DNA from: Spirosoma sp. KCTC 42546
GTDB taxonomy: Bacteria > Bacteroidota > Bacteroidia > Cytophagales > Spirosomataceae
NCBI RefSeq assembly: GCF_006965485.1
Contig: NZ_CP041360.1
Location: forward strand, 1,984,001-2,048,000
Length of the DNA: 64,000 bases
Reading direction: 5' to 3'
Below are positions 45,205 to 53,543 of this stretch, one piece after another. Position 1 is the first letter of the stretch; each line of letters starts with the position of its first letter. A program made the translations under genes and the position numbers. A model generated the notes under the pieces. That model did not search any database. It was not told where the DNA came from and saw nothing but the letters and a program-made list of their open reading frames with translations.

Positions 45205-46275
45205 ATGGAAACAGTGCAGTTGCCTTTTAGGCATAAACAAAAAAAAAGCCTGAAGGGTGGAATAAAACATTATTTCTTAACATGGCTGCATCTGACCGAC
45301 CAGCCCCTGGTGAAGGTATACCGGGGTTTCGGGAATCAAACCATGTTAACTGTTCATGGGACTGTTTTTAAGCAGAGTGCGTTGCCCCGAAAAAAATACC
45401 GGACCAGTATCTGGGTGAATTTGCTGGGTTTAATTCGATTGTTTTTGGTTCGGCCCTATTCACAGGTTCGGGTTCGGGTTTATGCAGGTGGGCAGACCAG
45501 AGAGACTAAAACGGATCTGGATGGCTATTTTCGGGTTGAGGTGCCCCTGACACAAGCGTTGCCGCCTGGCTGGCATGTAGTTCAGGCGCAGTGTATATCC
45601 CCGGCAGGCATGCCCGAAACCATACTAGCCGATGGAGAGGGAGACGTTTTAGTACCTCATGCAAGCTCGTTTGCCTGTATTTCCGACATTGATGATACGT
45701 TTCTGGTATCGCACTCAGCCGTACTCATGAAACGGTTAACCGTATTGATCACCCGGAATGCGCATACTCGCCAACCCTTTGAGGGGGTGGTATCGCATTA
45801 TCAGTTGCTGGCCAAAGCGAACACCCAGGATGAGGCAACAAATCCGTTTTTCTACGTGTCGAGTAGTGAATGGAACCTGTACGACTATATTCTGGAGTTC
45901 TCGAAGAAAAACGGCCTGCCTGAAGGCGTGTATCTGCTGAGCCCGTTAAAGCAATTCTCGGAGTTGTTGAAAACAGGGCAGGGGAAGCATATGACGAAGT
46001 TTATGCGGATTGTCCGGATTCTGGAAGCGTATCCAAACCAGAATTTTATTCTGCTGGGCGACGATACGCAGGAAGACCCCACTATTTATGCATCGGTAGT
46101 TGAGCACTTTCCATCCCGGATTCGTTGTGTCTATATTCGGCAGGTTCATCATAAAAATCAGCTAAAAACCCGGGAAATTTTGAGTCGTATTGAAGCCATG
46201 GGTGTTCCTTATTGCTACTTTGCGCACAGTGCCGAAGCCCGTCAACATTCAGTAGAAAGTGGATTAGTTGCCTAA
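45205..46275 (+). CDS. App1-type phosphatidate phosphatase (DUF2183) protein
   Basis: 356 residues from ATG 45205; earlier starts (45067, 45157) would translate through the regulatory spacer. The C-terminal App1 domain carries the HAD-like motif CISDIDDTFLVSHS (about residues 160-173), then FFYVSSSEWNLYDYI, GVYLLSPLK, and NFILLGDDTQEDPTIY. Yeast App1 is a phosphatidate phosphatase; the bacterial substrate is unproven. The N-terminal half contains a beta-rich region with FYR/DGYFRVEVPL-like elements. It is divergent from a lipid kinase of the DAGK family, fitting a phosphatidate/diacylglycerol balance. Confidence 0.85.
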   Translation: METVQLPFRHKQKKSLKGGIKHYFLTWLHLTDQPLVKVYRGFGNQTMLTVHGTVFKQSALPRKKYRTSIWVNLLGLIRLFLVRPYSQVRVRVYAGGQTRETKTDLDGYFRVEVPLTQALPPGWHVVQAQCISPAGMPETILADGEGDVLVPHASSFACISDIDDTFLVSHSAVLMKRLTVLITRNAHTRQPFEGVVSHYQLLAKANTQDEATNPFFYVSSSEWNLYDYILEFSKKNGLPEGVYLLSPLKQFSELLKTGQGKHMTKFMRIVRILEAYPNQNFILLGDDTQEDPTIYASVVEHFPSRIRCVYIRQVHHKNQLKTREILSRIEAMGVPYCYFAHSAEARQHSVESGLVA

Positions 46276-46306
46276 GAACTAAATTTTAGATTGTTTTAGC
46301 CAGAGT

Positions 46307-48655
46307 ATGGATCAGAACACGCCCCCCGAAGAATTAACCGGCGACCTTACAATAGGTAAGCCTTATACCGAAGCCGCTGGTGTCGAAGCCATCCTGAAGT
46401 CGCTGGAGCACATTGGTAGTGGCACGGGCCTGATTCGTGGGTTAAAGGTGCTGGCCGATCTGAACCAGAAAGATGGATTCGATTGCCCATCCTGCGCCTG
46501 GCCTGACCCTGACGACCATCGGTCTAAACTGGGTGAATATTGCGAAAGCGGGGCCAAGGCCGTCGCAGACGAAATTATGACCAAACACTCGGCCTCGCCC
46601 GTACTGTTTCAACGCTATTCGGTAGCCGAGTTGCTTCAGAAAGGGGACTTGTGGCTTGGACAACAAGGACGGCTGACGCAGCCGATGATCTTAAAACCCG
46701 GCGCTACTCATTACGAACCAATTGAATGGGCGGATGCTATTCAGCTCATTGCCAGCCAGCTAAAAGCACTTGATTCCCCTGATGAAGCCATTTTTTATAC
46801 CTCAGGCCGAACCAGCAACGAAGCAGCTTTTCTGTACCAGTTGTTCGTTCGGATGTTCGGCACGAACAACATGCCCGACTGCTCGAACATGTGCCACGAA
46901 TCAACCAGCGTTGCCCTGGCCGATTCACTGGGGCTGGGGAAGGCATCGGTCAAATACGATGATTACGAAAAGGCCGACGTGATCATGATTATGGGCCAGA
47001 ATCCCGGCACCAACGCACCCCGAATGCTTACGCCACTGGAACAGGCCAAGCGAAATGGGGCTAAAATCATTGCCGTAAATCCCTTACACGAAGCAGGCTT
47101 GCTGTCGTTTAAATATCCGCAGAGCGTTCGGGATGTGGTGTTGGGTGGACAGAAACTCACGGATTTGTTTTTGCAGATTCCCATCAACTCCGACCTTGCC
47201 TTGCTAAAGGCGATGTGTAAGCTGTTATTGGCCGAAGAGAAAAAAAGTCCGGGAAAAGTGCTGGACCAGGACTTTATCAGGAAATACACCGCCGGTTACG
47301 ATGCGTTCGTGAAAAGTCTCGATCAGTTTGAACTAAGCGATTTAGCCGCTCAATGCGGACAGACCATCGCGCAGATTCAGGAAGCGGTCGATTTGTTCAA
47401 GCATACACCCAAATTGATCATTTGCTGGGCAATGGGTCTGACCCAACACAAAAATGCGGTTCAGACAATTAATGAAGTGATTAATCTGCTCTTGCTGAAA
47501 GGTAGCATTGGCATTGAAGGGGGAGGGGCCAGCCCAATACGTGGCCACAGCAATGTGCAGGGCGACCGTACGATGGGCATTTGGGAAAAGCCCAAACCTG
47601 AGTTTCTGGATGCTCTCAAGCGTGTGTTCAAGTTTGAACCACCCCGCGAAAATGGCTATGATACGGTTGCCGCTGTGAAAGCGATGCACGAGGGCAAAGC
47701 GAGCGTGTTCTTTGGACTGGGCGGCAATTTCGCGATGGCCGTCTCCGATACGAATTACACGGCAGATGCCCTGAAAAGGTGTAAACTAACGGTGCATGTT
47801 TCCACAAAGCTCAACCGGAGTCACCTCATTCACGGCGAAACGGCGCTCATTCTTCCCTGCCTGGGTCGTACTGACCATGATAGACAGGCAACTGGTGAGC
47901 AGTTTGTTAGCTGCGAGAGTACAACGGGCGTAGTGGCACAATCCCACGGAGTCGTTGAGCCTTCGTCTGCGTATTTGAAAAGTGAAGTGGCCATTATTGG
48001 TGAGTTAGCGAAGGCTACGCTTGTAGCACCGACCGTCCCGGTCGGCCGTAACAAGTCCGACTACTCGGCCGACCGTCCCGGTCGGTACTACATGGACTGG
48101 GACCAGCTTGTAGCTAACTATGACCGTATCCGTGACCTGATTGAACAGGTGGTGCCTGGTTTCGATAACTATAACGAAAAGGTTCGGATACCCGGCGGCT
48201 TTTACATTCCCAACGGCCCGCGTGTTCGGGAGTTTAAAACGAAGGATGGCAAAGCGCATTTCACGATCAACACACCAACGCACCATAACTTACAGCCCGG
48301 CGAGTTGTTGCTCATGACCGTTCGGAGTCACGATCAGTTCAACACCACGCTCTATGGCAATGATGATCGCTATCGGGGCATTTATAACGAACGGCGCGTG
48401 GTATTCATGAACCCCGACGACATTGCCAATCGGGGATTACGGGAAAAACAAGTGGTGGATTTGCATAGTCAATACGACGGTCAGAACCGAACGGCTCATC
48501 GGTTTATCGTGATTCCGTACAACATTCCGCTTGGCTGTACAGCAGCTTACTTCCCCGAAACGAACGTATTGATACCGATTGACTCAAAAGCCGATAAAAG
48601 TAATACTCCCACCTCGAAGTCGATTGTTATTACCGTGACACCAGCGGAGGGGTAA
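46307..48655 (+). CDS. FdhF/YdeP-type molybdopterin oxidoreductase
   Basis: 782 residues, no signal peptide, so cytosolic. It belongs to the molybdopterin enzyme group including E. coli YdeP (acid resistance). Features: DCPSCAW at 59-65 (Cys60, Cys63), the segment PDCSNMCHESTS with Cys192 and Cys196 near the cofactor, IMIMGQNPGTNAPRML, and GIEGGGASPIRGHSNVQGD. The C-terminal molydop-binding domain includes VRSHDQFNTTLYGNDDR. The reaction is unknown. fdhD lies close by on the same strand. Residues about 573-594 (VPVGRNKSDYSADRPGR) are encoded by a small palindromic repeat at 48029-48085, probably an in-frame insertion. Confidence 0.92.
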   Translation: MDQNTPPEELTGDLTIGKPYTEAAGVEAILKSLEHIGSGTGLIRGLKVLADLNQKDGFDCPSCAWPDPDDHRSKLGEYCESGAKAVADEIMTKHSASPVLFQRYSVAELLQKGDLWLGQQGRLTQPMILKPGATHYEPIEWADAIQLIASQLKALDSPDEAIFYTSGRTSNEAAFLYQLFVRMFGTNNMPDCSNMCHESTSVALADSLGLGKASVKYDDYEKADVIMIMGQNPGTNAPRMLTPLEQAKRNGAKIIAVNPLHEAGLLSFKYPQSVRDVVLGGQKLTDLFLQIPINSDLALLKAMCKLLLAEEKKSPGKVLDQDFIRKYTAGYDAFVKSLDQFELSDLAAQCGQTIAQIQEAVDLFKHTPKLIICWAMGLTQHKNAVQTINEVINLLLLKGSIGIEGGGASPIRGHSNVQGDRTMGIWEKPKPEFLDALKRVFKFEPPRENGYDTVAAVKAMHEGKASVFFGLGGNFAMAVSDTNYTADALKRCKLTVHVSTKLNRSHLIHGETALILPCLGRTDHDRQATGEQFVSCESTTGVVAQSHGVVEPSSAYLKSEVAIIGELAKATLVAPTVPVGRNKSDYSADRPGRYYMDWDQLVANYDRIRDLIEQVVPGFDNYNEKVRIPGGFYIPNGPRVREFKTKDGKAHFTINTPTHHNLQPGELLLMTVRSHDQFNTTLYGNDDRYRGIYNERRVVFMNPDDIANRGLREKQVVDLHSQYDGQNRTAHRFIVIPYNIPLGCTAAYFPETNVLIPIDSKADKSNTPTSKSIVITVTPAEG
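48029..48085. repeat. Palindromic direct repeat inside the molybdoenzyme gene
   Basis: CCGACCGTCCCGGTCGG occurs at 48029-48045 and again at 48069-48085. Each copy is nearly self-complementary (CCGACC/GGTCGG around GTCCC), and GGTCGGCCG (48040-48048) pairs with CGGCCGACC (48066-48074). The copies are 40 bp apart, so they are read in different frames (TVPVG and DRPGR) without breaking the gene. Confidence 0.75.
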
Positions 48656-48685
48656 AGGATTAGGGTAGGTAATCAGAATAAGTAC

Positions 48686-48717
48686 CGATAGGACGTCCAG
48701 ATCTGGACGTCCTATCG
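48686..48717. terminator. Perfect 32 bp palindrome after the molybdoenzyme gene
   Basis: CGATAGGACGTCCAGA meets its exact complement at 48701/48702 with no loop. It starts 30 bp after the stop codon and is followed by TCCGTTTTCGG, so it may serve as a terminator hairpin. The short open frame across it on the minus strand is not a credible gene. Confidence 0.65.
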
Positions 48718-48857
48718 TCCGTTTTCGGACTATAGTAATTCAATAGAAAGTGAAAAAAGGGCATTTTACGGCTTTGGGGGCCTACAAGCTTTATTGGCCT
48801 TTGATTTGCTATGCAAAAGGAAAAGATATACCTACCCCGCAAGAGTAATTCCAACTG

Positions 48858-49193
48858 ATGAAGGGCACCCAACTAGGCGAGTTTGAAGAGATCGTTTTAC
48901 TGACAATCACGCTGCTGTACGATGATGCCTACGGCGTGGCTGTTGTAGAGGCATTAAGCAAGCGTTTGGAGCGCCCCATGAGCTTAGGCGTTGTTCATCG
49001 AACCATGCAGCGGTTAGAAGAAAAAGGGCTGGTTCATTCTCGCTTTAGCGAACCTATTGCTGAACGGGGTGGACGGGCCAAACGCCTGTTTACCATAACC
49101 CTGGCGGGTGAACAAGCCTTACGGGAAGCGCGACGAATTCGTAATGAATTATGGGAAGAGATTCCGAAAACCGCTTTTGACCATCTGACATGA
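48858..49193 (+). CDS. PadR-family transcription regulator
   Basis: 111 residues, winged helix. LGEFEEIVLLTITLLYDDAY, LGVVHRTMQRLEEKGLV and GRAKRLFTITLAGEQALREA are the usual PadR segments, with the wing before the last helix. PadR proteins repress genes, often transporters, in response to small molecules. The stop codon TGA overlaps the ATG of the permease gene (ATGA), so the two are translationally coupled and the permease is its likely target. Confidence 0.93.
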   Translation: MKGTQLGEFEEIVLLTITLLYDDAYGVAVVEALSKRLERPMSLGVVHRTMQRLEEKGLVHSRFSEPIAERGGRAKRLFTITLAGEQALREARRIRNELWEEIPKTAFDHLT

Positions 49194-51847
49194 ATCGAAA
49201 CAATAAAAACCATCAGGGCAGCCAGCCAGCGCCCCCTCGCTGGGCTGAGCGGCTATTGGAACGGCTTACAGCTCCTCATATCCGGGATGAAATTTTGGGG
49301 GATCTGTATGAATTATTTCAAAAGCGGGTTCAACGATACGGCTCTACTCAGGCCCAGCTGCTGTATGGGCTGGAAATGCTGCTGCTGTTACATCCCCGCC
49401 TTTGGCGCAAACAAGCTCAATATGTCAATCGATACACGACAACCGTTTATTCACCACCAAACCCAATGGCCATGCTTAGTAATTATGTTAAAATTGCCTG
49501 GAGAAAACTTAATCGACACAAATCCTATACGGTGATCAATGTGGTGAGCCTAAGCCTGGGCATGGCCTGCGCCATTCTGATCTTTACGCTGGTTAAATAC
49601 CATCTGAGCTTTGATACGTTTCATGCTGATCAAAACCGCATCTACCGCATTTACACAGAGCTTCATACAGAAAAAGTGACCTATAGCACGGGCGTTCCCA
49701 ATCCGATGGGAGAAGCCTTCCGAAGTGGGTACAATGTCGCTGAAAAAGTTGGCCGTATTGCCTTTCTAACGAAACGGGTGGTTGCCGTAGCGCCCCAGAA
49801 AAAGTTTGAAGAAGATATTGCGTTTGCCGATCCGGATTTTTTTGACATTTTCAATTTTCCCCTGCTAGAGGGCAACCCGAAATCTGCTTTGCAGGATCAT
49901 AATACAGCCCTTATTACAGACCGAATCGCTAAAAAATATTTTGGCAATGAAAATCCCATCGGTCAGCTATTGCACATTGATGAGTCGCTGGTTGTTAAGA
50001 TAACCGGTATTCTCCGAAACCTACCGGCTACCACAGACTTTCATTCAGAGATCTATCTACCCTTCAGCAATTTGCAGAACCACAGTCCCTGGATGGTCGA
50101 AAAAGACTGGTGGCTAGGTTTCAATAAAGAGATGCAATGTTTTATCCGGCTCAAACCGGATGTATCAGCGGCTGTGGTCGATTCGAAAATTCTTCCAGCA
50201 ATTGTTGATAAATACTACGATAAAGAGAATGCGAAGCATTTTCGATTTAAATTACAGCCGATCGCCGATGTTCATTTTAATCCTAACCTGCGGGGATACA
50301 CTGAGAAAAAAAATCTCTGGACATTTGCTCTGATCGGTTTTTTTCTGGTTGTCACGGCCTGTGTCAACTTTATTAATCTGGCAACGGCTCAGGCGCTTGG
50401 GCGCGCCAAGGAAATTGGGGTTCGAAAAGCACTGGGCAGCCAGCAGGGAACGCTTTTCTGGCAATTTATTACCGAAACGGCGCTTATCGCCGGATTATCT
50501 CTGATTATCGCTTCGGGGTTGGCATACCTGGCCTTACCGTTTGTTAATCAATGGTTTGGCATAAAGCTGATGCTCAATTTATTGACGGATACGTATCTAC
50601 TTATCTTTTTATTCGGCCTGCTGCTGATCGTAATTTTCTGTTCAGGTGCTTATCCCGGTTTGATTCTGGCTCGTTTTCAGCCTGTACTGGCGCTGAAAGG
50701 GAAGCTTTCTCAACAGTCGACAGGTGGTTTCTCCCTGCGAAAAGGGTTGGTGGTCACCCAGTTTGCCATCTCACAACTGCTTATCATTGGCACACTGATT
50801 ATAACCAGCCAGTTGCGTTATTCCCAACAGGCTGATCTGGGTTTTCGGAAAGACGCAATGGTTATTCTGCCCGTTCCCGACAATAAAAAGTCCAAAATCA
50901 GCACGTTGGCGGCACAGCTTTCTGAACTATCCGGCGTTGAAAATGTGACGTTTTTCGATACCCCTCCCGCAACTGAATTCTTGGCAAGCACCTCATTTCG
51001 CTTCGATTCTCGCCCGGAAAACGAAAAATTCAATATTTCTATTAAAGCTGGGGATCATCAGTATGCCCCGACATTCAACATTCCTATTCTGGCTGGTCGT
51101 AACCTGAATCCATCGGATACGATTAGGGAATACCTGCTCAACGAAACGGCCGTAAAAGCCCTTGGATTAGCTTCGCTACAGGAAGTGATCGGCAAAGCTG
51201 CTACAATCAATGGTCGATCAGGAACCATAGTCGGCGTGATGAAGGATTTCCACTATAAGTCGTTTCGTGTAGCTATTGAACCCCTCTGCCTGACAACCTG
51301 GGGTGAGACTTACAACAGTTGCGGGGTAACCATAAATCCGGCTAATCTGGGGCCAACCCTGGCCGGACTTGAAAAAGCCTGGACGGCCCTGTATCCGTCT
51401 TCCATTTTTACGTATCGGTTTATGGATGAGGACATTGAGCGGCTCTATAAGTTGGATACTATGCTTCTGCGGCTCATTCAGGCGTTTGCCGGTATCGCAA
51501 TTTTTGTGGGTTGCCTGGGTCTGTACGGGCTGGTGTCGTTCATGGCAGATCAGAAAAAGAAAGAAATTGGTGTACGCAAGGTATTGGGTGCGAGTACGTT
51601 TGGTATCCTTTGGTTGTTTGGGAAAGAGTTTTCTCGTCTGCTGTTGGTTGCGTTTGTGCTGGCAGCTCCATTGGCGTGGTGGGTCATGAACAAGTGGCTT
51701 ACTAATTTTGTGTATCGGATTGAACTCGGTGCCGGTATGTTTATTCTGGCAATGCTCATCACGTTCATGGTTGCCTTGCTGACCGTCGGTTTCCAGAGTA
51801 TGAAGGCCGCTCTGATGAATCCGATAAAGACCTTACGTACAGAATAG
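49190..51847 (+). CDS. MacB/FtsX-type ABC permease with N-terminal prefix domain
   Basis: 885 residues, inner membrane. The first 90 residues (RWAERLLERLTAPHIRDEIL, GDLYELFQKRV) form the short helical prefix domain found in Cytophagales permeases. The MacB periplasmic core follows from about residue 105 (YVKIAWRKLNRHKSYTVINV, FHADQNRIYRIY), then a first FtsX membrane domain at about 385-510 (GRAKEIGVRKALGSQQGTL), a second MacB core, and a final FtsX domain at about 765-880 (KKKEIGVRKVLGASTFGILW). No ABC ATPase gene is adjacent, so it may use one encoded elsewhere. Cotranscribed with padR by an ATGA overlap. Confidence 0.92.
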   Translation: MNRNNKNHQGSQPAPPRWAERLLERLTAPHIRDEILGDLYELFQKRVQRYGSTQAQLLYGLEMLLLLHPRLWRKQAQYVNRYTTTVYSPPNPMAMLSNYVKIAWRKLNRHKSYTVINVVSLSLGMACAILIFTLVKYHLSFDTFHADQNRIYRIYTELHTEKVTYSTGVPNPMGEAFRSGYNVAEKVGRIAFLTKRVVAVAPQKKFEEDIAFADPDFFDIFNFPLLEGNPKSALQDHNTALITDRIAKKYFGNENPIGQLLHIDESLVVKITGILRNLPATTDFHSEIYLPFSNLQNHSPWMVEKDWWLGFNKEMQCFIRLKPDVSAAVVDSKILPAIVDKYYDKENAKHFRFKLQPIADVHFNPNLRGYTEKKNLWTFALIGFFLVVTACVNFINLATAQALGRAKEIGVRKALGSQQGTLFWQFITETALIAGLSLIIASGLAYLALPFVNQWFGIKLMLNLLTDTYLLIFLFGLLLIVIFCSGAYPGLILARFQPVLALKGKLSQQSTGGFSLRKGLVVTQFAISQLLIIGTLIITSQLRYSQQADLGFRKDAMVILPVPDNKKSKISTLAAQLSELSGVENVTFFDTPPATEFLASTSFRFDSRPENEKFNISIKAGDHQYAPTFNIPILAGRNLNPSDTIREYLLNETAVKALGLASLQEVIGKAATINGRSGTIVGVMKDFHYKSFRVAIEPLCLTTWGETYNSCGVTINPANLGPTLAGLEKAWTALYPSSIFTYRFMDEDIERLYKLDTMLLRLIQAFAGIAIFVGCLGLYGLVSFMADQKKKEIGVRKVLGASTFGILWLFGKEFSRLLLVAFVLAAPLAWWVMNKWLTNFVYRIELGAGMFILAMLITFMVALLTVGFQSMKAALMNPIKTLRTE

Positions 51848-52010
51848 ACAATAGGCAGGTTGGTCACTAAAAAGCACCGCTAGTTAATCACGTAAATTTT
51901 CACCTGCCTGATAGCCTGAAATAGATCCTGTAGCGTATTATATCCGAGTTAAACGAATTTGCTGCCAGAACTTCCCTCATGGGCAGTTCTGGCGGTGATT
52001 CTACCAGGAT

Positions 52011-53237
52011 ATGATTGGTAAGCAACTAGGGCAATTGGCAATACACGGTGGGCCGAAGTCAGTGAATACGACCTTCCCCTGGCCCATCTACGACGAAACG
52101 GAAGTTCAGGCCGTGGCCAGCATCGTGCGAAGCGGACAATGGGGAAACCCTGATTGTGCCGATGAAGTAGCTCACTTTGAGCAGGCTTTCGCGTCTTATT
52201 GCGGCAGTAAATATGCCGTAACCTGTGTGAATGGGTCCGTATCGCTTCGGTTGGCACTGATTGCCTGTGGGTTACGGCCTGGCGATGAGGTCATCGTGCC
52301 GCCCTATACCTTCATTGCAACGGCTTCGGTCGTACTGGAAATTAACTGCGTTCCGGTCTTCGTCGACATTGATCCGCAGACCTATAACCTCGACCCTACC
52401 CATATTGAGGCTGCTATTACAAGCAGAACAAAAGCCATTATTCCCGTTCATTTTGCTGGCTTGCCCTGCGATATGGACGCCATTCTGGACATTGCGCAAC
52501 GGCATAATTTGCGTGTGATTGAAGATGCCGCTCACGCCCACGGGGCCGAATACAAAGGCCGGAAACTTGGCTCTATTGGTGATGCCGGGAGCTTTAGTTT
52601 TCAATCGTCCAAAAACCTGACGAGTGGCGAAGGTGGCATTGTCATTACCAATGATGATGCCCTGTACGAAACCATGAATTCTCTGCGAAATGTAGGCCGG
52701 TTGCCCAGCGGACAATGGTACGATCATTTCAACCCTGGCTGCAACTACCGCATCACGCAACTCCAGGCGGTTCTGCTCTCCGAACAATTAAAACGACTGG
52801 ATGAGCAAACGATCACGCGGAACGAGAACGGTCTTTACCTGGATAGCCTGCTGGCCGATATTGACGGTATTACACCCTTGAGTCGGGGAGAGGTTGCTAT
52901 CCGGCACTGTTATCACCTCTATATTGTCAAATACGATCGAACCAAATTTGGGCAGATTGCGAAGCAGGAATTTGTGGCCATGTTGTCGGCAGAAGGGGTG
53001 CCCTGTTCAGCGGGGTATCCGCATCCGTTGTATAAGCAACCGGTGTTTCAGCAAAAGAACTTTATGTGTTACGCCATCCCAGAATCGGTGGATTATACGC
53101 AGGTAAACTGCCCGGAAGCGGAGCTGGCGTGTGCTGAGGAAGCCGTGTGGATTTTTCAACAGGCCATGCTGGGTACTCGCTCCGATATGGAGTCGTTTGC
53201 TCAGGCGATTCGGAAAATTCAGAATGCCAGGAAATAG
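52011..53237 (+). CDS. DegT/DnrJ/EryC1/StrS-family aminotransferase
   Basis: 408 residues. PLP-dependent sugar aminotransferase or dehydratase group: the PLP lysine is Lys201 in FQSSKNLTSGEGG, preceded by VIEDAAHAHGA (Asp binds the PLP nitrogen), with VPPYTFIATASVVLEI and the C-terminal substrate loop. Typical members form amino-deoxy sugars for antibiotics or surface polysaccharides. No other such gene surrounds it, so its pathway is unknown. It is followed by a complex inverted-repeat region. Confidence 0.93.
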   Translation: MIGKQLGQLAIHGGPKSVNTTFPWPIYDETEVQAVASIVRSGQWGNPDCADEVAHFEQAFASYCGSKYAVTCVNGSVSLRLALIACGLRPGDEVIVPPYTFIATASVVLEINCVPVFVDIDPQTYNLDPTHIEAAITSRTKAIIPVHFAGLPCDMDAILDIAQRHNLRVIEDAAHAHGAEYKGRKLGSIGDAGSFSFQSSKNLTSGEGGIVITNDDALYETMNSLRNVGRLPSGQWYDHFNPGCNYRITQLQAVLLSEQLKRLDEQTITRNENGLYLDSLLADIDGITPLSRGEVAIRHCYHLYIVKYDRTKFGQIAKQEFVAMLSAEGVPCSAGYPHPLYKQPVFQQKNFMCYAIPESVDYTQVNCPEAELACAEEAVWIFQQAMLGTRSDMESFAQAIRKIQNARK

Positions 53238-53271
53238 ATTCGCTTAATGACGCTGTTTTGGGCTGTACCGA

Positions 53272-53500
53272 CGTACCCACGGGCTTATTGATTTGAAGAA
53301 ATTAACCGCCGTTTTGCTAGCCTTCAAAACCCCCAACCCCCTGAAGGGGGCTTAGTTCACTGGGAAAAAAAGCCCCCTTCAGGGGGTTGGGGGTTTTGAA
53401 AGCCTCAAAAGGACAAGTTTTATTTAGGCGCTTATTTAATACAAATCAATCAGCCCGTGTATCAATCCAATCCATACACGGGCTGAAGCCCGTGGGTACG
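53272..53500. repeat. Nested inverted repeats (three stems) after the aminotransferase gene
   Basis: Outer arms CGTACCCACGGGCTT (53272-53286) and AAGCCCGTGGGTACG (53486-53500) enclose a perfect 31 bp stem (53323-53353 with 53370-53400), and a second 12 bp stem CAGCCCGTGTAT (53451-53462) with ATACACGGGCTG (53474-53485). The CCCCCAACCCCCTGAAGGGG word is a known type of dispersed Bacteroidota intergenic repeat. No gene is seen in the spacer 53238-53543. Confidence 0.85.
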
Positions 53501-53543
53501 CCCCAATCGCAATTCTTAACAATACCTTCCTCTTTTTTAATCT

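Noticed and set aside
48660..48872. A minus-strand open frame of 70 codons
   Set aside because: It runs over the perfect palindrome and the padR leader and shows no protein-like features.
53323..53400. The 31 bp stem as a simple transcription terminator
   Set aside because: It has no T-run after it and is enclosed by further stems, so a plain terminator does not explain the structure.
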